Assembly: GCA_021784495.1 (NCBI GenBank)
Contig: JAJXSQ010000076.1
Coordinates: 1 to 8,486, forward strand
Source of the DNA: Myxococcales bacterium
GTDB lineage: Bacteria; Myxococcota; Myxococcia; Myxococcales; Anaeromyxobacteraceae
Length of the DNA: 8,486 bases
Direction: 5' to 3'
Under the pieces are notes generated by a model. It saw only the letters and a list, made by a program, of their open reading frames with translations. It was not told the DNA's origin and did no database searches. Positions 1 through 6,672 of the stretch are shown here, piece after piece. Within the stretch, counting starts at the first letter, position 1. Every line of letters begins with the position of its first letter. Made by a program: the position numbers and the translations under genes.

Positions 1-61
1 GCCCCGCGGCGCCGGGGCGCGGCGCGGGGGCGCCGCCGGCCGGGGCGCGCTCGAGCACCGG

Positions 62-1474
62 GTGAAGGACCTCTCCCTGGCCGGGTGGGGGCGCAAGGAG
101 ATCGAGCTCGCCGAGAAGGAGATGCCCGGGCTCATGGCCCTGCGCGCCGAGTACGGGGCCCGGCGGCCGCTCGCCGGCCAGCGGATCACCGGCTCGCTCC
201 ACATGACGATCCAGACCGCGGTCCTGATCGAGACCCTGGTCGACCTCGGCGCCGACGTGCGCTGGGCCTCCTGCAACATCTTCTCGACGCAGGACCACGC
301 CGCGGCCGCCGTCGCCGTGGGCCGCGCCGGCAGCGCCGCCGCCCCGGCCGGCGTCCCGGTCTTCGCCTGGAAGGGCGAGACGCTCGAGGAGTACTGGGAG
401 TGCACGGAGCGCGCGCTCGACTTCGGCGCCGGGCTCGGGCCCACGCAGATCGTGGACGACGGCGGCGACGCCACCCTCCTCATCCACCGGGGCGTCGAGT
501 TCGAGGCCGCCGGCGCGGTCCCCGCCCCGGCCACCGCCGACTCCGAGGAGTACGCGGTGATCCTGGCGCTCCTCGGCCGCGAGCTGGCGCGCTCCCCGGG
601 GCGCTGGACCCGCGTCGCCGCCGCCTGCGCCGGGGTCACCGAGGAGACCACCACCGGCGTCCACCGGCTCTACGAGATGGAGCGGAAGGGGACGCTCCTC
701 TTCCCGGCGATCAACGTCAACGACTCGGTCACCAAGTCGAAGTTCGACAACCTCTACGGCTGCCGCCACTCGCTGGTGGACGGGCTGAACCGCGCCACCG
801 ACGTGATGCTCGCCGGGAAGCTCTGCGTGGTCCTCGGCTACGGCGACGTCGGCAAGGGCTGCGCCCAGGCGCTCCGCGGGCAGGGGGCGCGGGTGGTGGT
901 CACCGAGATCGACCCCATCAACGCGCTCCAGGCGACGATGGAGGGCTACCAGGTCGTCCGGGTCGAGGACGTGGTGAAGGAGGCCGACGTCTTCGTGACG
1001 GCCACCGGCAACCTCGACGTCCTCACCGTCGACCACCTGCGCAAGATGAAGGACTGCGCCATCGTCGGGAACATCGGCCACTTCGACAACGAGATCGACA
1101 TGGCCGGCCTGAAGAAGGCGACGGTCCGGATCAACATCAAGCCGCAGTACGACGCCTTCGTCTTCCCCGACGGCCACCGCGTCCTGGTCCTGGCCGAGGG
1201 GCGGCTCCTCAACCTCGGCTGCGCCACCGGCCACCCGTCCTTCGTCATGTCGAGCTCCTTCACCAACCAGACGCTGGCCCAGATCGAGCTGGCGGTGCAC
1301 CGGGAGCGGTACGAGCGGCGCGTCTACACCCTGCCGAAGCACCTCGACGAGAAGGTCGCCTCGCTCCACCTCGGCCAGCTCGGCGCCCGGCTCACCCGGC
1401 TGACCCCCCGGCAGGCGGAGTACCTCGGCGTCTCGCCGAAGGGCCCGTTCAAGCCGGATCACTACCGGTACTGA
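62..1474 (+). CDS. ahcY: S-adenosylhomocysteine hydrolase (adenosylhomocysteinase)
   Basis: This cytosolic NAD-dependent enzyme splits S-adenosylhomocysteine into adenosine and homocysteine. It removes the product that inhibits methyltransferases and feeds the activated methyl cycle. Visible marks are family signature 1 (SCNIFSTQDHAAAA, residues 70-83), the substrate segment NVNDSVTKSKFDN with the catalytic lysine and aspartate near residues 225-230, the NAD-binding loop GYGDVGKG at 259-266, and the invariant C-terminus KPDHYRY. The length of 470 aa fits the longer bacterial form. The start is uncertain. GTG at 62 lacks a clear Shine-Dalgarno, and the frame stays open to the left edge, reading ..ALEHR just before V. 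Family members usually carry a few residues ahead of the V-K-D-L/I-S-L-A motif, so the true start may lie upstream of the window. A SAH riboswitch cannot be judged because only 61 upstream bases are present. Identity is very secure. Confidence 0.97.
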   Translation: MKDLSLAGWGRKEIELAEKEMPGLMALRAEYGARRPLAGQRITGSLHMTIQTAVLIETLVDLGADVRWASCNIFSTQDHAAAAVAVGRAGSAAAPAGVPVFAWKGETLEEYWECTERALDFGAGLGPTQIVDDGGDATLLIHRGVEFEAAGAVPAPATADSEEYAVILALLGRELARSPGRWTRVAAACAGVTEETTTGVHRLYEMERKGTLLFPAINVNDSVTKSKFDNLYGCRHSLVDGLNRATDVMLAGKLCVVLGYGDVGKGCAQALRGQGARVVVTEIDPINALQATMEGYQVVRVEDVVKEADVFVTATGNLDVLTVDHLRKMKDCAIVGNIGHFDNEIDMAGLKKATVRINIKPQYDAFVFPDGHRVLVLAEGRLLNLGCATGHPSFVMSSSFTNQTLAQIELAVHRERYERRVYTLPKHLDEKVASLHLGQLGARLTRLTPRQAEYLGVSPKGPFKPDHYRY

Positions 1475-1502
1475 CGCGGTCGGCGCGGGCGCGGCGGCGG
1501 GC

Positions 1503-1522
1503 GCCGGCACGCCGTGCCCGGC
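1503..1522. other. GC hairpin downstream of ahcY
   Basis: GCCGGCAC and GTGCCCGGC pair around a GCC loop, giving eight base pairs with one bulged C. The hairpin lies 28 bases after the ahcY stop. Neither side has a T-tract, so a classical intrinsic terminator is not supported. It may be a U-poor 3' end hairpin or simply chance pairing in very GC-rich DNA. Confidence 0.3.
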
Positions 1523-1538
1523 CCGCCCCGGCCCGGCG

Positions 1539-1655
1539 GTCACCGACGGGCTCCGGACCAGCGGCGAGCCGCTCGACGCCGCCTGAGTCGACCTCCTCGC
1601 CGCCGAGCGCTGGTCGGTGGGGCTGAGCTTCGACGGCCCGGAGCGCGCTCACCGC
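1539..1655 (+). pseudogene. Remnant of a radical-SAM (sulfatase-maturase-like) gene
   Basis: Read in the frame of base 1551, the DNA gives VTDGLRTSGEPLDAA, then a TGA at 1584-1586, then VDLLAAERWSVGLSFDGPER and AHR. From memory of the family, this matches the middle of radical-SAM/SPASM maturases such as anaerobic sulfatase-maturating enzymes. These have a typical run of Q-T-N-G-T/E-x-L-D-x-x-W-x-x-x-L, a short stretch, then VGLSLDGPxxxHD. The TGA sits where a tryptophan codon (TGG) is expected. The similarity ends near 1655, where the oppositely directed gene begins. The N-terminal CxxxCxxC cluster and the C-terminal Cys-rich domain are absent. I infer a decayed internal fragment. Chance resemblance in GC-rich DNA is the alternative, but gap length and motif order both fit the family. 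Confidence 0.5.
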
Positions 1656-2032
1656 CCGAGCGCGGCGATCAGCCCGGCGGGGTCCTCCACGCTCACCAGC
1701 AGGTCGTCGAGCCGCACCGGGAACCCCATCACCCGGCCGCGCTGGGGCGGCGCCAGCCCGATCGCCACGATCCCGTCGCCGCTGCCGTTCACCAGCCAGC
1801 GCCCGGAGAGGCCGTGGACGCCGCGGCTCATCGGGCGCGCCGGGGAGAGCGCCGCCGCCGCGACCGCCGACCGCGGGAACTCGGCGTGGAAGGCCCAGGC
1901 CATCCGGACCCGGACGAGCTCGCCCTCGACCTCCACGAAGGAGCCTCCGGGCGAGAGGAGGAGCGCCGAGGAGAGGACGCGGTAGGTCGCGTCGAACCGG
2001 ATCGGGAACCGTCGGGCCCGCGTCGGCGTCAT
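1649..2032 (-). CDS. Conserved hypothetical protein, 127 aa
   Basis: I cannot assign a function. The product begins MTPTRARRFPIRFDATYRVL and alternates short hydrophobic, strand-like segments (SFVEVEGELVRVRMAWAFHAEFP) with turns. It ends in VRLDDLLVSVEDPAGLIAAL. It has no signal peptide, membrane helix or cysteine motif, so a small soluble beta-rich protein is likely. The layout recalls small uncharacterised proteins of actinobacteria and myxobacteria (FPLRF.., then VEV..VRF, then a V.DP.GL..AL tail), possibly with a PH-like fold. That comparison is from memory. It is divergent from the isomerase gene, with 92 bases between the starts, and its 3' end overlaps the radical-SAM remnant. No Shine-Dalgarno precedes the ATG, but a TAGACT box lies six bases upstream. 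G/C-ending codons in this frame and a clean start support a real gene. Confidence 0.75.
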   Translation of the reverse strand: MTPTRARRFPIRFDATYRVLSSALLLSPGGSFVEVEGELVRVRMAWAFHAEFPRSAVAAAALSPARPMSRGVHGLSGRWLVNGSGDGIVAIGLAPPQRGRVMGFPVRLDDLLVSVEDPAGLIAALGR

Positions 2033-2038
2033 GTGGTC

Positions 2039-2044
2039 AGTCTA
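2039..2044 (-). promoter_or_regulatory. Putative -10 box for leaderless mRNA (TAGACT)
   Basis: On the minus strand, TAGACT matches four of six TATAAT positions and lies six bases before the ATG of the 127-aa gene. There is no Shine-Dalgarno between box and start. A weak CTGGCT (-35 region, 17-base spacer) lies at 2062-2067. The spacing would place transcription start at or next to the ATG. Confidence 0.4.
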
Positions 2045-2112
2045 CCCGGGGCCGGGGCCGGAGCCAGGCGCCGGCGGGGCCGGCGGGGGATCCCGGGCGC
2101 CCCGCCCTCGGG

Positions 2113-2118
2113 TACCAT
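2113..2118 (+). promoter_or_regulatory. Putative -10 box for leaderless mRNA (TACCAT)
   Basis: TACCAT, a TAnnnT hexamer, lies six bases before the ATG of the isomerase gene. The sequence between them (CGGCCC) has no Shine-Dalgarno. No convincing -35 element is visible. The arrangement mirrors the divergent gene and uppP, which is the main reason for calling it. Confidence 0.35.
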
Positions 2119-2124
2119 CGGCCC

Positions 2125-2727
2125 ATGCGCCCGGTCCTCGAGTTCTTCTACGACTTCGTCTCCCCCTACAGCTACCTCGCCTCGACGCGCGTCGAGGCGC
2201 TGGCGGCCCGGACCGGCGCCGAGCTGCGCTGGCGCCCGTTCCTCCTCGGCGGCGTCTTCAAGGCGACGGGGAACCACGCCCCCATCGAGCTGCCGGCCAA
2301 GGGGCGGTACATGTGGACCGACCTCCGCCGCTGGGCGGAGCGCTACGGCGTCCCGCTGGTGGCGGCGACGCCCTTCCCCTTCTCCTCGATGCTGCCGCTC
2401 CGCGCGGCGCTCGCCGCGGAGCCGCTCGGCAAGCTGCCGGCCTTCACCCACGCGCTCTACCGCGTCGCCTGGGGGGAGGGGCGGGATCCCGGCTCCCCCG
2501 AGGTCGTCGCCGCGGTGGCGGCGAGCGTCGGGCTCGACGGCGCGGCGCTGGTGGCGGCGGCCCCCTCCTTCAAGGAGGCGCTCATCCGCCAGACGCAGGA
2601 GGCGGTCGACCGCGGCTCCTTCGGCGCGCCGACCCTCCTCGTCGGCGACGAGCTCTTCGTCGGGAACGATCGGCTCGACTTCGTCGAGGAGGCGCTCCGG
2701 CGGGCGAACGGCTCGCCCGCGCGGTGA
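2125..2727 (+). CDS. 2-hydroxychromene-2-carboxylate isomerase family protein (DsbA/kappa-GST fold)
   Basis: The family has a thioredoxin-like domain with an inserted helical domain. Its founder, NahD, isomerises 2-hydroxychromene-2-carboxylate with glutathione in naphthalene degradation. The N-terminal EFFYDFVSPYSYLAS (residues 6-20) carries Ser13 at the place of the catalytic serine. There is no CxxC, so it is not a thiol oxidase. The conserved GAPTLLVGDELFVGNDRLDF segment lies at 167-186, with the cis-proline at 169. The length of 200 aa is normal. There is no signal peptide, so it should be cytosolic. No aromatic-degradation genes are near, so the in vivo substrate is unknown. A general glutathione-dependent isomerase or transferase role is possible. 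The start is fixed by the conserved N-terminal strand. It is probably a single-gene unit, separated from uppP by 79 bases. Confidence 0.88.
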   Translation: MRPVLEFFYDFVSPYSYLASTRVEALAARTGAELRWRPFLLGGVFKATGNHAPIELPAKGRYMWTDLRRWAERYGVPLVAATPFPFSSMLPLRAALAAEPLGKLPAFTHALYRVAWGEGRDPGSPEVVAAVAASVGLDGAALVAAAPSFKEALIRQTQEAVDRGSFGAPTLLVGDELFVGNDRLDFVEEALRRANGSPAR

Positions 2728-2768
2728 CCGCGCGCGGCCCCGCCCCTCGCGGAGGCCGCCCTCCCCCT

Positions 2769-2797
2769 TTGTCCGCCGGCGAAGGGTCGGCTAGGTT
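2769..2797 (+). promoter_or_regulatory. Putative promoter of the uppP-manC-manB operon
   Basis: TTGTCC at 2769-2774 (four of six against TTGACA) is followed after exactly 17 bases by TAGGTT at 2792-2797 (the TA...T core of a -10 box). The ATG of uppP starts nine bases later, without a good Shine-Dalgarno, so the transcript would have almost no leader. This is a visual match only. Sigma-70-like recognition is assumed. Confidence 0.4.
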
Positions 2798-2806
2798 CGC
2801 GGGGCG

Positions 2807-3640
2807 ATGAACGTCCTCTCCGCCGTCCTCCTCGGCCTGGTCCAGGCCGTCACCGAGTTCCTCCCGGTCTCCTCGACCGCCCACCTCCTCGTCTTCGGCG
2901 AGCTCCTCGGTCAGTCGCTCGAGGACCCGCGCTTCCGCGCCTTCGTCGACATCATCCAGAGCGGCACCGCGCTGGCGGTGGTGGTCTACTTCCGCGCCGA
3001 CCTCTGGCGGATCCTGCGCGCCTCGCTCGCCGGCATCGCCGCCGGCCGCCCGCTGGCCACGGCCGACGCGCGGATGGGCTGGCTCATCGTCCTCGGCACC
3101 GTCCCGGCGGCGGTCCTCGGCAAGCTCCTCGAGCACCGGATCGAGGCGCTCGGCAACTGGGTCATCGCCGGCTCCCTGGTCTTCCTCGGCCTGGTCCTGC
3201 TCGCCGCCGAGCGGCTGGCCCGCCACCTGCGCCACCTCGAGGAGGTCGGCGTCCGCGACGCCTCGCTCATCGGCCTGGCGCAGGCCTGGGCGCTCGTCCC
3301 CGGCTCCTCCCGCTCCGGCTGCACCCTCACCGCCGGGATGCTCCTCGGCTTCACCCGCGAGGCGGCCGCCCGCTTCAGCTTCCTCCTCTCGGTCCCCATC
3401 CTCCTCGGCGCCGGCGCCTACAAGCTCGCCAAGACCCTCCCGGTCATTCGCCACGACCCGCCCTGGATCGCGGCCACCCTGGTCGCCACCGCCGTGTCCT
3501 TCCTCGGCGGCTACCTGGTCATCGGCTGGCTCCTGGGGTGGCTCCGGACGCGGAGCACCTACCTCTTCGTCGGCTGGCGGCTCGCCGCCGGGGTCGCCAT
3601 CGCGGTCCTGATCGCCACCGGCCTGCTCCCCGCCGGATGA
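2807..3640 (+). CDS. uppP: Undecaprenyl-diphosphatase (BacA/UppP family)
   Basis: This integral inner-membrane enzyme removes a phosphate from undecaprenyl diphosphate. It regenerates the lipid carrier for peptidoglycan and other surface polymers and can give bacitracin resistance. The N-terminal motif GLVQAVTEFLPVSSTAHL (residues 10-27) holds the conserved Glu17 and His26. The second motif PGSSRSGCT (165-173) holds Arg169. Hydrophobic segments lie at roughly 45-62, 90-107, 116-134, 188-208, 220-246 and 253-275, as expected for the family. The length of 277 aa is typical. TAHL replaces the more common SGHL, a mild variation. It is the first gene of the five-gene operon. Its TGA overlaps the ATG of the Nudix gene (ATGA). 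The GDP-mannose genes downstream suggest carrier recycling linked to polysaccharide or glycolipid assembly. Confidence 0.96.
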   Translation: MNVLSAVLLGLVQAVTEFLPVSSTAHLLVFGELLGQSLEDPRFRAFVDIIQSGTALAVVVYFRADLWRILRASLAGIAAGRPLATADARMGWLIVLGTVPAAVLGKLLEHRIEALGNWVIAGSLVFLGLVLLAAERLARHLRHLEEVGVRDASLIGLAQAWALVPGSSRSGCTLTAGMLLGFTREAAARFSFLLSVPILLGAGAYKLAKTLPVIRHDPPWIAATLVATAVSFLGGYLVIGWLLGWLRTRSTYLFVGWRLAAGVAIAVLIATGLLPAG

Positions 3641-4227
3641 GCCTCGCCGCCCTCCGCGCCGCCCTCGCGGCCCGCCCCCCGGCCCCGGCGGTCCTCGACC
3701 GGATCCGCGCCGAGCACCTGCCGCCCGGCGGCTTCGCCGAGGCGGCGGTGCTGGTGCCGCTCCACCCGCGCGACGGCGAGATCCACGTCCTGCTCACCGA
3801 GCGGCGCCACGACCTGCGCCACCACGCCGGCCAGGTCAGCTTCCCGGGCGGGCGGGTGGAGCCGGGCGAGGCGTCGCGCGACGCGGCGCTGCGCGAGGCG
3901 CGGGAGGAGATCGGCCTCGACCCGGCCACCGCCGAGGTGCTCGGCCGGCTCTCGGAGGCGATCGTCCTCCAGTCGGCCTTCCGCTTGACGCCGTGGGTGG
4001 CTTCGGTGCCATATCCGTACCCCTATGCGGCGGCGCCTCGCGAGGTCGAGGCGATCTGGCACCTCCCGCTCGCGGCGCTGCTCGCGCCGGGGGCGCACCG
4101 GGTGGAGCACCGGACCGCCTACGGGATGAGCCTGGACGTCCACTACTACGACGTCGAGGGCCGGACGATCTGGGGCGCCACCGCCCGGGTCCTGACCGAG
4201 CTCCTCGAGATCTGGAGGGCGCTGTGA
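3637..4227 (+). CDS. Nudix hydrolase, CoA pyrophosphatase (NudL/YeaB) type
   Basis: The subfamily hydrolyses coenzyme A and its derivatives to 4'-phosphopantetheine compounds and 3',5'-ADP. The full Nudix box GX5EX7REUXEEXGU is seen at residues 72-94, with metal-binding REAREE at 86-91. Just before it is the CoA-specific motif LLTERRHDLRHHAGQVSFPGG (52-72), which separates this group from other Nudix enzymes. The length of 196 aa is usual. The chosen ATG overlaps the uppP stop (ATGA), implying translational coupling because no Shine-Dalgarno is visible. A longer frame opening at 3538 is rejected because it runs inside uppP. The stop overlaps the manC start (GTGA). Residues about 117-130 are written with unusual codons (TTG, GCT, CCA, TAT, TAT, CCT) compared with the rest of the gene. 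Its link to mannose metabolism is unclear, so it may be an operon passenger. Confidence 0.93.
   Translation: MSLAALRAALAARPPAPAVLDRIRAEHLPPGGFAEAAVLVPLHPRDGEIHVLLTERRHDLRHHAGQVSFPGGRVEPGEASRDAALREAREEIGLDPATAEVLGRLSEAIVLQSAFRLTPWVASVPYPYPYAAAPREVEAIWHLPLAALLAPGAHRVEHRTAYGMSLDVHYYDVEGRTIWGATARVLTELLEIWRAL
3985..4015 (+). promoter_or_regulatory. Possible internal promoter for manC-manB-kinase
   Basis: Inside the Nudix gene lies TTGACG (3985-3990, five of six against TTGACA). It is followed after 19 bases by CATATC (4010-4015, three of six against TATAAT). The spacer is longer than ideal. The patch is the most AT-rich part of the operon and uses codons avoided elsewhere, as if a DNA signal were kept inside the coding frame. 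The same TTGACG hexamer starts the well-formed promoter at 7776. Confidence 0.28.
4214..4218 (+). promoter_or_regulatory. Ribosome binding site of manC (GGAGG)
   Basis: GGAGG lies five bases before GTG 4224, inside the last codons of the Nudix gene. It decides the manC start at GTG, giving the expected N-terminus MKIFPVIMAGGSGTRFWPLS. Upstream ATGs in the same frame have no such site and would add residues unrelated to the family. Confidence 0.8.
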
Positions 4228-5306
4228 AGATCTTCCCGGTGATCATGGCCGGCGGCTCGGGGACCCGCTTCTGGCCCCTCTCCCGCCGCGACCGCCCCAA
4301 GCAGTTCCTCGCCCTGGTCGGCGACCTGCCCATGCTGGCGGCGACCGTCCGCCGGCTGCCGCCGCTGGCGCGCCCGGCCGACACCTACGTGGTCTGCGGG
4401 CCGGCCCACGCCGCCGCGGCGCGCAAGCTCCTCCGCGACCTCCCCGCCGCCAACTTCGTCGTCGAGCCCTGCGCCCGCAACACCGCCCCCTGCGTCGGGC
4501 TCGCCGCGCTCCACGTCGCCGCCCGGGAGAAGCGGGGGATCGTGGCGATGCTCCCCGCCGATCACCACGTCGCCCGCCCGGAGGCCTTCCGGGAGGCGGT
4601 GGCGGCGGCGGCCCGGCTCGCCGAGGCGGGCGCCATCGCCACCATCGGCATCCGCCCCCACGCCCCGGAGACCGGCTACGGCTACCTCAAGGTCGGCGCG
4701 CGGCTGCCGGGGAAGGGCAAGGCGGCGAGCCACGCCCACAAGGTGGAGCGCTTCGTCGAGAAGCCGGACGTGGTCACCGCCGCCCGCTACCTCGCCGACG
4801 GCTCCTACCTCTGGAACTCGGGGATCTTCGTCTTCCGCGCCGACGTCATCCTCGAGGAGATCCGGCGGGCCATGCCGGTGCTCGGCGAGCAGCTCTCGGT
4901 GATCCAGGCCTCGCTGGGGACGCCGTCGCACCGCCGGGTGCTGGCCCGGGTCTTCCCCGACTGCCCGTCCATCTCCATCGACTACGGGGTGATGGAGAAG
5001 AGCCAGCGGATCGTGGTCGTCCCGGCCGACTTCGGCTGGAGCGACGTCGGCAGCTTCGCCGCCCTGCCCGAGGTCCGGGAGACCGACCACCTCGGCAACG
5101 TCGCCGAGGGGGACGCCCTGGTGATCGACGGGCGGAACAACGTGGTGCTGGCCAACGGCAAGCGGCCGGTGGCGGTGGTCGGGATCGACGACGCGGTGGT
5201 GGTCGACGCCGGCGACGCGGTCCTGGTCGTCCGCCGCGACCGGGCCCAGGACGTCCGCAAGGTGGTCGAGGAGCTGGCGCGGCGCGGCCGCGAGGAGGTG
5301 CTCTAG
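4224..5306 (+). CDS. manC: Mannose-1-phosphate guanylyltransferase (GDP-mannose pyrophosphorylase)
   Basis: This enzyme joins GTP and mannose-1-phosphate to give GDP-mannose and pyrophosphate in the cytosol. GDP-mannose is the donor for mannosylated polysaccharides and the precursor of GDP-fucose and GDP-rhamnose. The nucleotide-binding signature AGGSGTRFWPLSR lies at residues 9-21, with PKQF at 25-28. The sugar-phosphate motif FVEKP is at 177-181, followed by WNSGIFVF (197-204) and FGWSDVGSF (270-278). The rest is a beta-helix-like tail. At 360 aa it is the short, single-function form. The C-terminal phosphomannose isomerase domain of the roughly 470-aa bifunctional enzymes is absent, so Man-6-P must come from another gene. 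The start is the GTG overlapping the Nudix stop. It pairs naturally with the mutase directly downstream. Confidence 0.96.
   Translation: MKIFPVIMAGGSGTRFWPLSRRDRPKQFLALVGDLPMLAATVRRLPPLARPADTYVVCGPAHAAAARKLLRDLPAANFVVEPCARNTAPCVGLAALHVAAREKRGIVAMLPADHHVARPEAFREAVAAAARLAEAGAIATIGIRPHAPETGYGYLKVGARLPGKGKAASHAHKVERFVEKPDVVTAARYLADGSYLWNSGIFVFRADVILEEIRRAMPVLGEQLSVIQASLGTPSHRRVLARVFPDCPSISIDYGVMEKSQRIVVVPADFGWSDVGSFAALPEVRETDHLGNVAEGDALVIDGRNNVVLANGKRPVAVVGIDDAVVVDAGDAVLVVRRDRAQDVRKVVEELARRGREEVL
5293..5299 (+). promoter_or_regulatory. Ribosome binding site of manB (AGGAGGT)
   Basis: A perfect AGGAGGT lies eight bases before ATG 5308, embedded in the last codons of manC. It fixes the start at 5308 rather than the in-frame GTG six bases later. 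It is the best Shine-Dalgarno in the operon, suggesting strong independent initiation on the mutase. Confidence 0.85.
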
Positions 5307-5307
5307 C

Positions 5308-6672
5308 ATGGCCGTGAACCCGGTCGTCTTCCGCGAGTACGACATCCGGGGCGTCGCCGGCACCGACCTCACCGACGAGGTGGTCGGGCTGGTCGCCCGC
5401 GCGCTCGGCACCCGGGTCCGCGCCGCCGGGGGGCGGCGGGTGGCGCTCGGCCGGGACGCGCGCCTCTCCTCCCCCGGCTTCCACCGCAGCGCGGTCGCCG
5501 GCTTCACCGCCACCGGCGTCGACGTGACCGACCTCGGCCTGGTGCCGACGCCGCTCACCTACTTCGCCGCGCAGACGCTCCCGGTCGACGGCCTCTGCAT
5601 GATCACCGGCTCCCACAACCCGCCGGAGTACAACGGGATGAAGATCGGGGTCGGCCCCACGACCCTCTACGGCGAGGGGATCCAGGAGATCCTCCGCGCC
5701 GTCCAGGCGGGCCGCTTCGCCGAGGGGGCCGGGACGGTCACCCCCCACGACGTCGTCGCCCCCTACCAGGCCTACGTCCAGAAGAACATCGCCCTCGGCC
5801 GCCGCCGCCTCAAGGTGGTGATCGACGCCGGGAACGGCACCGGCGGGATCGCCGTCCCCATCTTCCAGGCGCTCGGCGTCGAGGTCGTCCCGCTCTTCCT
5901 CGAGCCGGACGGGCGCTTCCCCAACCACCACCCCGACCCGACGGTGGAGAAGAACCTCGAGCACCTGAAGGCGGCGGTCCTCGCCTCGGGCGCCGACCTG
6001 GGGATCGCCTACGACGGCGACGCCGACCGGGTCGGCGCGGTCGACGAGCGGGGGCGGGTGCTCTGGGGCGACCAGCTCCTCCTCCTCTTCGCCCGCGCCG
6101 TCCTCGCCGAGGCGCCCGGGGCGACCATCGTCGGGGAGGTGAAGTGCTCCTTCACCCTCTACGACGACATCGCCCGCCACGGCGGCAAGGGCATCATGTG
6201 GAAGGCGGGCCACAGCCTGATCAAGGCCAAGATGAAGGAGGAGCACGCCCTCCTCGCCGGCGAGATGAGCGGCCACATCTTCTTCGGCCACCGCTGGCTC
6301 GGCTTCGACGACGGGATCTACGCCTCGGCCCGGCTGGTCGAGCTGCTGAGCCGCACCGACGCCCCGATGTCGTCCCTCCTCGCCGACGTCCCCCGCACCT
6401 TCAGCACCCCGGAGCTCCGGGTCGACTGCCCGGAGGAGAAGAAGTTCGAGGTGGTGCGGCGGGCGCAGGCCTGGTTCGCCGCGCGCCACCAGGCGGTCAC
6501 CGTCGACGGCGTCCGGGTGATCTTCCCCGACGGCTGGGGGCTGGTGCGCGCCTCGAACACCCAGCCGATCCTGGTCCTGCGCTTCGAGGCGACGACCGAG
6601 GCGCGGCTCGCCGAGATCCGCGCCCTGGTCGAGGACCGGGTGGCCGCCATCCTGCGCGAGCTGGGTGCGTAG
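5308..6672 (+). CDS. manB: Phosphomannomutase/phosphoglucomutase
   Basis: This alpha-D-phosphohexomutase moves phosphate between C6 and C1 of mannose (and often glucose) through a phosphoserine. It makes the Man-1-P used by ManC. All four family motifs are present: the phosphoserine loop TGSHNPPEYNG with Ser102, the Mg-binding loop DGDADR at 236-241, the sugar-specificity loop GEMSGH at 318-323, and the phosphate-binding loop RASNTQP at 414-420. GEMSGH is usual for the dual PMM/PGM enzymes of the AlgC type, so glucose phosphates may also be substrates. The length of 454 aa and N-terminus FREYDIRG are typical. It lies one base after the manC stop with a perfect Shine-Dalgarno, and its own stop touches the kinase ATG. 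The enzyme is cytosolic. AlgC-like dual function would let it serve both GDP-mannose and UDP-glucose routes. Confidence 0.95.
   Translation: MAVNPVVFREYDIRGVAGTDLTDEVVGLVARALGTRVRAAGGRRVALGRDARLSSPGFHRSAVAGFTATGVDVTDLGLVPTPLTYFAAQTLPVDGLCMITGSHNPPEYNGMKIGVGPTTLYGEGIQEILRAVQAGRFAEGAGTVTPHDVVAPYQAYVQKNIALGRRRLKVVIDAGNGTGGIAVPIFQALGVEVVPLFLEPDGRFPNHHPDPTVEKNLEHLKAAVLASGADLGIAYDGDADRVGAVDERGRVLWGDQLLLLFARAVLAEAPGATIVGEVKCSFTLYDDIARHGGKGIMWKAGHSLIKAKMKEEHALLAGEMSGHIFFGHRWLGFDDGIYASARLVELLSRTDAPMSSLLADVPRTFSTPELRVDCPEEKKFEVVRRAQAWFAARHQAVTVDGVRVIFPDGWGLVRASNTQPILVLRFEATTEARLAEIRALVEDRVAAILRELGA

Noticed and set aside
946..1266. Leftward open frame of 106 codons inside ahcY
   Set aside because: It is the antisense shadow of a certain gene. 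High GC removes stop codons on all frames, and the product has no recognisable domain.
1584..1586. TGA in the radical-SAM-like frame as a selenocysteine codon
   Set aside because: The family position is normally tryptophan, no SECIS-like stem was seen just downstream, and the frame lacks the rest of the enzyme. Loss of function by a nonsense change is simpler.
2734..2763. GCGGCC/GGCCGC inverted repeat after the isomerase gene as a terminator
   Set aside because: It has only six pairs with a 14-base loop and no adjacent T-tract (just TTT several bases later), so it is not strong enough to call.
1514..2794. Long rightward open frame of 426 codons across the hypothetical and isomerase genes
   Set aside because: The product is an arginine/proline/serine-rich string typical of out-of-frame GC-rich DNA, and it overlaps two better supported genes.
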